Assembly: GCA_032622095.1 (NCBI GenBank)
Contig: CP136061.1
Coordinates: 15,498,440 to 15,562,439, forward strand
Source: Siphonodentalium dalli
Lineage: Eukaryota > Mollusca > Scaphopoda > Gadilida > Siphonodentaliidae
Length of the DNA stretch: 64,000 nucleotides
Direction of reading: 5' to 3'
The notes below the pieces were generated by a model. The model saw only the letters and a program-made list of their open reading frames with translations. It did not search any database and was not told the origin of the DNA. Numbering within the stretch: the first letter of the stretch is position 1; every line of letters begins with the position of its first letter. This document shows, piece by piece, positions 33,901 through 45,900 of the stretch. The position numbers and the translations under genes are program-made.

Positions 33901-36900
33901 ATCATCATAATAACAAGACCTGAAATAGGGTGTCCGTCATTTGCAGAATGAGGTCCACAGAAGGTGAATTTAGTGACGCTTTGGCTAGCATCACTAAATT
34001 CATCCTCTGGGGACCTCATTCTGCTTATCTCTAATCTTCTGGGACGTATCTATAGTCTCAAATTCTTTTTAGTTACTTATTCCCTTCTGTTCGGTTTCTA
34101 TATCCCCTTATTTGCAGAAGATAAAATTCATAATTGAGGTGACTAATGGTTGAACATCACCAACATCAACTGGAGAACTTAAAATGCATAATCGAGGTGA
34201 CTAATGATTGAACATCACCGACTTCAACTGGATACTTCAAATCTTCAATTCAATTCCCATAGCGGTTGAGGCCTCAGCACAATGAGGTTCCAAGATTGTG
34301 AATGTGGTGATGCTAGCCCATCGTGCGGGATAGCGTCACTAAAATCGCCCTATGGGGGCCTTATTCTGCAAATGGCCGACACACTATTTGTGAAAATCAC
34401 TTCTACCGTTAATAACAATATTGTTACACCCCATCAAAGAGAATGGTAAGATATGCTGGATTGACTGTCTAGTCGTTTGACTGGCTCTCCGTCCATCCAT
34501 CTAGCCGTGTTTTTTGGTACACAAGTTGCTTGCCACACACTATCTCAAATCATAATAAGCAAATCATGTTTGTCCTGATTTTTTAGCCTGAATTATGGAC
34601 CTTAGTTTGTAAAATTTTCGTGATTTTGGTCCGTCCAGTTTGATAACTCCAACAGATATGAACCGATTTCAATAATTTTTGGTATACAAGTTGCTTACCA
34701 TAGTAATTGTCTACTCGGGAGATTTCTCATGCATACAGCTTTCTTTGATTTTTCACAGCATAAACGGCATCTGAATTTAAGGCTTCACGGTCAGTGTGAG
34801 TTATGTAATGCGCCAATGGCGCTATAACAACAATATATGGTACATATGGTAAGCTGAGTTAGGCATTCAGTTCTTAGTTAAAATTTCACTATGGACAAAT
34901 TAATACAAATTTGTATGTTATTTTTATAATCATCATTGACACCCAGGCAATATAAGAACGTAAGGGACACACCCAGGCAATATAAGAACGTAAGCGACAC
35001 ACCCAGGCAATATAAGAACGTAAGCGACACACCCAGTAGTTTTCCTTTTTTCCCATATTGTAAATAGAATCCACAACTCATCACTAGTTTACAGCGGAAT
35101 TTACTCGTCCAGTAAATCAGGTCTGGATCTCCCCAAATTTACTGGACTCGTTTTGTAAATTCTGCTATAATCTGGGGACTCGTTGTAGTTCCTCTATATA
35201 TCTAATTTATTCATTATTTCTCTTCACCAGCAGAAAGGAAAGTGCAAGCTCGCATTGCAAAATGGGGTAAAGATCCCGTCATGGATGAACTTGAAAGTAT
35301 GTCTCAGCAATCAGATAGCTCGGCTGCCAGTACACCAACAAGGCTATCAGCTAGCCCTGCTAAACTTATCAGGGAGGAGAGAGGTTAGTATCACACCAAA
35401 CAAGGCTATCAGCTAGCCCTGCTAAACTTATCAGGGAGGAGAGAGGTTAGTATCGCACAAAACAAGGCAATCAGCTAGCCCTGCTAAACTTATCAGGGAG
35501 GAGAGAGGTTAGTATCGCACAAAACAAGGCAATCAGCTAGCCCTGCTAAACTTATCAGGGAGGAGAGAGGTTAGTATCGCACAAAACAAGGCAATCAGCT
35601 GGCCCCGCAAAACATATCCGGTAGAAGTGAGGTGTCATACCAACAAGGCAATCAGCTGGCCCCGCGAAACATATCTGGTAGGAGTGGGGTGTCATACCAA
35701 CAAAGCTATCAGCTGGCATCATGAAACTCAGAGGAGCGAGATAAGTGGCTGGACTATCGTGCACACCAAGAAATATAAGTTATTGCTGTTTATTTTCAGT
35801 AACTGAGTAATAATTTTGAACATAGCATCTCAGTCGTCATGTTACTGTCAATCAACCATAATCGAATATTCGTTCTATATATAGTCCTGGTGACCCACAG
35901 CTATTTATCACCCAGAAACAAATTTCCGGGATCTATATGAGCAGCATTTGTCTGTCTGTCTAAAACGCTTGTTGTCGGGATGATAAACTTGATAATTATT
36001 TTACCGAATTTTATCAAACTTTGTATATTTGCCTTCATATGAGAATGACCAGGTCAAATTTGAATTTGGTTCTGGTTTGACCATTTCTGACGTTGTAATG
36101 ATCTTTTTTGTCTCAGAATGTGCTGAATTTTTGTTGTCTAGATGATAACTTGGCATGACGGAATTTTTATGCAACTATGGCCTTCATATGAGAAAGTCCC
36201 GATTCGAAATGTTGGGTCTGGTTCAACAATTTCTGAGGGAGTAATGTCCCTTTTTGATCATCAAGGAGAATGCTTTTTAGATTTAGAATTTACTTATTCT
36301 GTGTGTCTAATAAAATAAAACTAGGTGTGACAGATGGAAGCGAAGTTAAAATAAAACTAGGTGTGACAGATGGAAGCGAAGTTAAAATAAAACTAGGTGT
36401 GACAGATGGAAGCGAAGTTAAAATAAAACTAGGTGTGACAGATGGAAGCGAAGTTAAAATAAAACTAGGTGTGACAGATGGAAGCGAAGTTAAAATAAAA
36501 CTAGGTGTGACAGATGGAAGCGAAGTTAAAATAAAACTAGGTGTGACAGATGGAAGCGAAGTTAAAATAAAACTAGGTGTGACAGATGGAAGCGAAGTTA
36601 AAATAAAACTAGGTGTGACAGATGGAAGCAAAGTTAAAATAAAACTAGGTGTGACAGATGGAAGCGAAGTTTAATTCAATGATTGTTCCTAAAATTTCTA
36701 TAAAAAAAAAATTCTAAAAAAGCCACCGGCCAAACAAAGCCACCTTTTTTGGGGAATGTGTGAACTAGTGGCCTTTTATTGATAGTTCATTTTAAAGAAT
36801 AACTGCCGATTAGTCTCTCCATAACATTGTCATAACATTGAGCTCTTTGAAAAGTTTGCATAAATTGCGAATAATGTTTTTTTTTATGAGGCCCTCTTTT

Positions 36901-39900
36901 TGTGCCTGAGAACACAGTATTGTTTATTTATATATTTGGCCCAATGCTGATTTGATATTATCATTTCCTAATTATGTTTATATTATAAAGCAATTTGTGA
37001 TTAATTTTCTATCCTACTTCTTGTAGTTAACCCGACAAGTTTGATGAATGCTGTGGCAAGGAACATTGATGATTGTGTCAAAATAATGGAAATGAGAGAC
37101 AAACTCTTCAGACAAAGTGAGTGCTCAACCCAATGATTGGTTAACCCTTTATGGAGCCCCAGACAGAGAGAACAATGCACTGATGACTGCTGTCTGCTTG
37201 GGTCCTTGTGGGGCTCCTTATGGGAGTGTTATATAACCATTTAATGTCTTTAACCTTTTATGGAGCCCCAGACAGAGAGAACAATGCACTGATGACTGCT
37301 GTCTGCTTGGGTCCTTGTGGGGCTCCTTATGGGAGTGTTATATTTATAACCCTTTAATGTCTTTAACCTTTTATGGAGCCCCAGACAGGGAGAACAATGC
37401 ACTGATGACTGCTGTCTGCTTGGGTCCTTGTGGGGCTCCTTATGGGAGTGTTATATAACAATTGAATGTCTTTAACCTTTTATGGAGCCCCAGACAGAGA
37501 GAACAATGCACCGATGACTGCTGTCTGCTTGGGTCCTTGTGGGGCTCCTTATGGGAGTGTTATATAACAATTGAATGTCTTTAACCTTTTATGGAGCCCC
37601 AGACAGAGAGAACAATGCACCGATGACTGCTGTCTGCTTGGGTCCTTGTGGGGCTCCTTATGGGAGTGTTATATAACCATTTAATGTCTTTAACCTTTTA
37701 TGGAGCCCCAGACAGAGAGAACAATGCACTGATGACTGCTGTCTGCTTGGGTCCTTGTGGGGCTCCTTATGGGAGTGTTATATTTATAACCCTTTAATGT
37801 CTTTAACCTTTTATGGAGCCCCAGACAGAGAGAACAATGCACTGATGACTGCTGTCTGCTTGGGTCCTTGTGGGGCTCCTTATGGGAGTGTTATATAACA
37901 ATTGAATGTCTTTAACCTTTTATGGAGCCCCAGACAGAGAGAACAATGCACTGATGACTGCTGTCTGCTTGGGTCCTTGTGGGGCTCCTTATGGGAGTGT
38001 TATATAACAATTGAATGTCTTTAACCTTTTATGGAGCCCCAGACAGAGAGAACAATGCACTGATGACTGCTGTCTGCTTGGGTCCTTGTGGGGCTCCTTA
38101 TGGGAGTGTTATATTTATAACCCTTTAATGTCTTTAACCTTTTATGGAGCCCCAGACAGAGAGAACAATGCACTGATGACTGCTGTCTGCTTGGGTCCTT
38201 GTGGGGCTCCTTATGGGAGTGTTATATAACCATTTAATGTCTTTAACCTTTTATGGAGCCCCAGACAGAGAGAACAATGCACTGATGACTGTTGTCTGCT
38301 TGGGTCCTTGTGGGGCTCCTTATGGGAGTGTTATATTTATAACCCTTTAATGTTTTTAACCTTTTATGGAGCCCCAGACAGAGAGAACAATGCACTGATG
38401 ACTGCTGTCTGCTTGGGTCCTTGTGGGGCTCCTTATGGGAGTGTTATATAACCATTTAATGTCTTTAACCTTTTATGGAGCCCCAGACAGAGAGAACAAT
38501 GCACTGATGACTGCTGTCTGCTTGGGTCCTTGTGGGGCTCCTTATGGGAGTGTTATATTTATAACCCTTTAATGTCTTTAACCTTTTATGGAGCCCCAGA
38601 CAGAGAGAACAATGCACCGATGACTGCTGTCTGCTTGGGTCCTTGTGGGGCTCCTTATGGGAGTGTTATATAACAATTTAATGTCTTTAACCTTTTATGG
38701 AGCCCCAGACAGAGAGAACAATGCACTGATGACTGCTGTCTGCTTGGGTCCTTATGGGGCTCCATATTGGTGTTTTATATAACAGTAATTGGTATATATG
38801 TACATCAACTTGAATCCTGAGTTTAGTATTCCTGTCATTTGCAGGATGAGGTACCCAGAGGGTGTTTTTTAGTGATCATCACCAAATTCACCCTCTGGGG
38901 ACCTCATTCTGCATGGCCTCATCGGCTATGGGAAACATAGACTAAGATTGAAGTTCCCAAATGGTGAATATTGTGATGTACACCTATTGGGAACCTCAAT
39001 TATACAATGTGTCGTCTGCCAATTTGGGGATATAGAGAAACTAAACCAAAACAGAAATAGAATATTTGTGAAGAAGTTTCTATAGAAATTTGATAATAAA
39101 GAAACTTTCCAGCGAAGATGAGGCCGAAGCAGAATGAGGTCCCCAGAGGGTGAATTTAGTGATGCTAGCTACCTTGTAATTATGCAGGATAGCATCACTA
39201 ATTTCACCATCTGGAGACCTCAATCTGTAAATGACAGGTACACTGAACTCGGGCTTGATCAACCGGATTCACAGGGTTAAAGGTATTTATCTAATGGACT
39301 TACCTGTTTAGGCTGTTTGTTGTTAATGGACTTACCTGTTCAGGCTGTTTGTTGAACATATTATCTGAACTTCCATACAATGAAAATATAGGTATTGCCC
39401 CCACATCCAATTGTAACTAGCAATCTCATTTTGGTTATAATGACATGTTCAAATTAACTTGTCACCGTTCACAGCAGGGTTTAGGAGTTCATCTCAAAAC
39501 ATCGTGGGTCTATGAGTAAGTGAAACATCAGAGAATATGAATGACCCTTGAACTGGCAGTTTCCACCAATTGTGACTTTCACTAGAACACCAAATTCATA
39601 GTTCAGCTGCTGAATTATTCTTATTGGTGTGAATTAATGTGAGAACATATGAAAACCGCACTTAAATTAAAGCCTTATGGCTATTGTTGTGGGGACAAAT
39701 CATTATTTGATACCTGAATGTCTCTTTTTGAACCCCTCGACTCCGTCTCGGTGATCAAAATTGACAGCCAGGTATTAAATTTCCATGTATCCCTGATGTT
39801 TGCCGATTCCTATAATAAGTTAGTGGGAGAATCTATACAGATATAAATGAGTTATTAAATTTCCATGTATCTCTGATGTTTGCCGATTCCTATAATAAGT

Positions 39901-42900
39901 TAGTGGGAGAATCTATACAGATATAAATGAGTTAGTGGGAGAATCTATACAGATATAAATGAGTTAGTGGGAGAATCTATACAGATATAAATGAGTTAGT
40001 GGGAGAATCTATACAGATATAAATGAGTTAGTGGGAGAATCTATACAGATATAAATGAGTTAGTGGGAGAATCTATACAGATATAAATGAGTTAGTGGGA
40101 GAATCTATACAGATATAAATGAGTTAGTGGGAGAATCTATACAGATATAAATGAGTTAGTGGGAGAATCTATACAGATATAAATGAGTTAGTATTTTGTA
40201 ATGGTTTTATCTGTCAAATTTTTTATTTTATTGGTCTGTCTGATAACTTTAGATAGTCTCAACTAAATGAAATGAAATTTGATATATGGGTTTACTAGCA
40301 CAAAATACAGTTCAAGATCAAATTTGGGTTCCGCCCGTCTATTTTTATGAGAGTTACCCTGTGCCAATGCATTCTCTTATATATGCGAGTATAGGTCGCC
40401 TCGCATATATAAGAGAATGCATTGGCCTAACAATTTTTTACAATTTCAATAAATTTTTTCTTGTATTCTTTAACAATTTTATAATTTCACCCATACAGAG
40501 CCCCAGACAAACATGAGCAGACGACACTCTTCTATATGCTTCTATATATGTGTGGGGCTCCCTGCATGGTAATGGATGTTTTTTATTTTATGTCCTAAAA
40601 AATGTAAGAAACATTTATTAAAAAAAATGATAAAAAATTGTTAGGCCAATGCATTCTCTTATATATGCGAGGCGACCTATGGTCGACTCGCGTATATAAG
40701 AGAATGCATTGGCACAGGGTAAAAAAATCATTCAGCCTTATTATCGTCATTTTTGTTGGAATTTGCACTTAATTTTTGTTTCCAGATGATAACTCTAGTA
40801 ATCCTGAACTGAATGGAATGAATGTGAGTTTACTAGCCCCAAATACAGGTCAAGTTCGAATTTGTGTTCCGCCCGCCAATTTTCGCCAGAGATATGGCCT
40901 TTTGTTGGAATTACAATGAATGTATTTTGCCACACCCTAACAATTACACTTCCCTAGCAATGCTCTTGTTGGCACATACATTAGTTATAATAGAATTCAA
41001 CTGAATATTTTTTTCAGAGTCTATAAAGAAAACAGCGTTATCCTCTGCAAAGACTTTCCTTGGAACATGTCAGGATATGTGTCCCGAGCGAGAGAGATAT
41101 GACCGTGAGCAGAAACGGAGGGTTCATGCGTATGAAATTGTACCAGGAACGGAGAATATAGTGAGTATTTTAATTTATATTTAATATTTCATCAAGGATG
41201 CAGGCCTGGCAATATGGCGTGGGCGATATATCGCTCGCGCAACATTCACTACCCAACATACTTTTGCAGTCGTAATTTTGATGAGTTATCCGTTTGAAAA
41301 CATATAAGGCAACGCGACATCGCATCTTTGAAGCAGGAGACACATGCTATGTTAACAGTCGACTACCACCGGTATATCTAATTAGGCCAAACCATGCTAC
41401 ACACCCGTCACCAGTGACAGACTGACGATTACATGACCTAACTGTGAAATTTGTATTGTGTTCACAGTACGATCCTAATAAAACAACACTAGCTGTGACC
41501 ACTGGCGAAAACTCCTCTCACATGCCATAATCATGCATTGTTCATCACATAAAGACACTAGCCAGGTTCCTATCTAAACACCGCAGAGTGTGAAACACAC
41601 CTGCAATTTATAAGGCCTTACTAACTACCTGCATGCCCCAGTGTGAATCGGACCGTGTCGGTGACCAAGGTAACACACTCATTGGATCGCTTGCTACACA
41701 CATCAAAGCATGCTGTGTATACATTGTTTTAAACATTCAGACTACAGGCTACAGTTGAGTTCAAAATCAATTTCGATAACAAAATGGTACCACTACTAGT
41801 AATTTGTGTCATTGCTCCGATTGATTCAGATAATATATGAAATTAGGCCCTATATACGGACTTCCTATTATTAATTTGAATACATTTGTTCTCAAAGTTT
41901 GTGTAGGCCTATACATACAACTATGCGACTTTTGGAAAATCTGCTGTATGCAGCTATGCTTATTCTTATCTTAGTACACCTGCACATAGGCCTATGCATG
42001 CATCCAGATTATTGACAGATCATGTATGGGTGAGTGACTGATACTGATTGTTGATTCTGGTTATGTCACTTGACTTAATGGTTAGACTAGTCACAACATA
42101 CATGATATAATGATTGATTCTGGTTAGATAACTTGGTCACTCAGGTATAAAGGAACAAACACAAACATATCATGTACATGTATGTACAATATATGCATTG
42201 CATAATGATTGATTCTGGTTAACTTACAATAATATCTTACCATGATGTCACCTCATACATGTATTATACAGTACTATAACAGCATGTAATATATGATATA
42301 AATATAATATAATGACTGATTGATTCTGGTTAACCATTAGGTCACTTGGATCAGGCATAAAGGAACAAACACAACAATACCATATATGCAAGACATGGTA
42401 TAACATTTATAAAAGTACTTTATTAAACATTAATAAGTTATACAACATTCATTGATAATTTCACAATTAATATATGATTATAAATTAATTAAATTTAAAT
42501 ATTATCACTTACCACATAATAAGTTATATGCAATATGACATATGTCAGTTTACTTGTATTTCATATGTTACAACATAAATACCCCATAAAACAGAAATTG
42601 CCCCTGGCCTGCAAAATATTTTAGCCCCTGCAAAGTATTTTGGCGAGGGCGAATTTTAGCCCCTGCAGATTTTTCATAAGGCCAGCACTGAGGATGGTGT
42701 ATCTCCCCTGAATTTTCTGTATTTACAAGTTTCATAGAAATTTTGTTGATGTTGGGAATGCTGCCAGGATGTGACTGAGCATCTTTAACCAAATTAATCA
42801 GATCCGTCCAGAATCAATTTGAAATAAAAATCATCTTAACACGTTCACTGCCGAAAACCAATGGGTAATTCCATCCCGTATGCCAACATGGGATTTGATG

Positions 42901-45900
42901 TTTTACCGATAGTAGATGATATTTTACGTATGTATGAGTAATGGTTTGACCAATATCGGATCATATGATGCTGAAACATGTTATAAGACTACTACGAGAT
43001 AACTCGTAGTCGGCACCTGGGACGGAATTTATTTGTGTTTCATCCCTGGTGCCAGCTATGAGTTATTTCGTAGGTAAATACAATTACGTTGTCAGTGTCT
43101 TAGATGAAGAAGAGTGCTATACATGTACAAGCATATCGTATGTAAGACATGGTAAATGAATTTATATATGATAATGGTACAGACTATGTCGAATAAGACG
43201 TCAAAGACATAATATGTATTTACCTACGAGATAACTCGTAGCTGGCACCAGCGACGACCACTGGTGAGTTTCATCCCAGGTGCCGACTACGAGTTATCTC
43301 GTATGAGCTTTATAACACGTTTCATCTTTCATTTGACCGGGATTTGATCGACAAAATTTGTATAAAGCACGATAATTCCTTTATATATACACAATGTGTC
43401 CCGGAATGGTCTAGTTGCAGATGTATATCATGGTTCAGGGACGTACAGAAGAGGTCCTGGTGAATTGGAGTATCCTACCAAGATTTCTATCTGGACCCCA
43501 CCCCTTCTTCGGGATGTGGGAATCGTTGTATCTCAAGCCATCGTAATTATACATATATAATCGATCAATGGGATCGTTGGGCATGTATTGGCACATACAC
43601 CAACATTGCTTGCGGTTTGTGTTATTATTTATGTGGTATGAACATTACTACGAGTTAACTCGTAGTAGCAGTCCCCATGGAACCGTTTACTACGAGTTAA
43701 CTCGTAGTGGCAGTGAACGTGTTAAGTGGTAATAAAAACTGCTGATTTTATTTTGAAACTTTGTTCTATTTTTAGCCTGGCCAAAACCCGAAGATTGATC
43801 ATACGAGAGCTGTTAAAGAATACAGTCGGTCGTCTGCTGATCAGGTCTGTTCTCTGTCTGCTAATAATGTGTCTGTCATTTACAGAATGAGGTCCCCCAA
43901 AGGGTGAATTTAGTAACGGTATCCCGCACGGCAATCTAGCATCACCAAACTCACCCTCTAGGAACCTCATTTTGCTTAGGAATCAACTGTTATGGTAGAC
44001 ATAGGATCAGATTGAAATTCCCAGTTGAATTTGATGATGTTCACCTATTAGTCACCTCGATTATGCATTTTATCTTCTGCAAATTAGGGGATATAGAAAC
44101 TTCCCAGAAGGAAAATAAAAACATGTTAATTTGAGTCTATAGATACTTCCCAGAAGATGAGGCCAAAGCATAATGAGGTCCCCAGAGGGTGAATTTGGTG
44201 ATGCTAGCCTGCTGTACTGATGTACTAACTCGTAATAAGCTGCATAGGGGGATGATATTCCATACTTGCTTTTATGGTGAGGTACCAACTGGAATCATTC
44301 ATATAGGGATGATAGTCCGTAATTGAATAAGGTTGCTTTTATGACGATGTACTAACTGGTACTGGAGACATTCTTCATTTAAAGAATGGGTAAATAGGCA
44401 AGAAGTTGGCTACATCTAAAAAGCCTCAAATTAAGTTTACAATTGAAACTTGGCTCCCTATCATTACAGACTTTGTTTAGGCCTTGTTTAAAATTGCCAT
44501 GATTTTTTATGGAGTTCTTGTCCTTCATCGACTTAGAAATCTTAAAGACATATTATGTACTTGTTCGAGTGCGTAAAACTGATCAGTTAGTATCCAGGCG
44601 CTATGCCAACTGGAGGAATGCACCATTCTACTAACATCGCCGAAAATCTGAAGTAAATCGACCATAGCACTCCATAGAAAACATCGTCTTAACTATACGC
44701 TCAAATGTAAATATTTACTACTCGATTCTGGACGCATCTATCGGCGATAAACTAATGAAAACTATTTCGCCATCGAGAGTCACTGCATTTAATTAATATA
44801 TACGAATGACGGTGTGTGTTATCAATTTATAATATAATATTTGTAAAAAATACTACTTTGAACAAGATTATTCTCCATTTATATTGACCTACCGGAGTGT
44901 TTCGCATCACTTTAAGTTTTAGGTTGTCCAGATGATAACATGAGCATTAATCAAAGCAATATCTTGACTTTGGTGAAGTAGCCAATTTCATATTTATCTC
45001 GTTGGTCCATTGCCGATTCCTTGCTTTGACAATCTCTTTGAGTGATCAATTGCTCCCAGAGGGGATATCAATTCCATGGCAATAAGTTAACGGAAGTCAC
45101 ATGATTTTAACCCACTGTTTAGTGGACCTCGTATATCCCGGTTTTATGGTATACAGAAAAACATATAAAACATCATAACGCACACTTACCTAATAAGCAA
45201 CCAACCAACATGCACATGTGGAGCACTTGACGTTGCTATTATCAGTTTTATTCACTGAAATAAGTAAAATATGTCTTTAATCCTTTGGAGAGTGTTTATA
45301 ACTTCATATTCATGACGTCATGCAAGAGTTTAACATCAACGTGATAGCAATAATTATTAACAAATTCAGGTCAAAAGGGTTCACTAATTCGTTTTAATTG
45401 ATGTGTATTTTCTGTTTAGGTTTGCTATAATAATCTATTGCACTTATACATTGGGACATTATATTAATCAAAATATATCCTAAACAATACATTTATAAAT
45501 TAGATGATTAATTGAAGTTATGTCTTCATAAAAATAACACTTCTTGAAACGACATATATGTCGTTCCACTCGCGAAGCCGTACGGATCATATATGTCGTT
45601 CTACTCGCAAAAGAGTTAAATATCAACTGTCCAATTTGACACCAAATAATTCAGAATTTCCTTGGCTAATTGCCTGCTTACCCGGCAAATGTAAATGAAC
45701 AATACCACCCCTAGTTAAGTGGTCCTGCTAATGTGATATGATGTTGGTAGTTCATTTCTCTTTGTTTTTTATACAGGAGGAGCCTTTGCCCTATGAACTA
45801 CGACCTGCTTCGGTTCTCATACGCACCATGGACTTTCTGCTATCAGAGTTTGCTAACAAAGGACGTGACGGCCTGTGGGGAGAATGGTTCGATTTCCTGT

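Noticed and set aside
36270-36674. 134-codon frame with 12-residue repeats
   Set aside because: Pure translation of the 36-bp intronic array.
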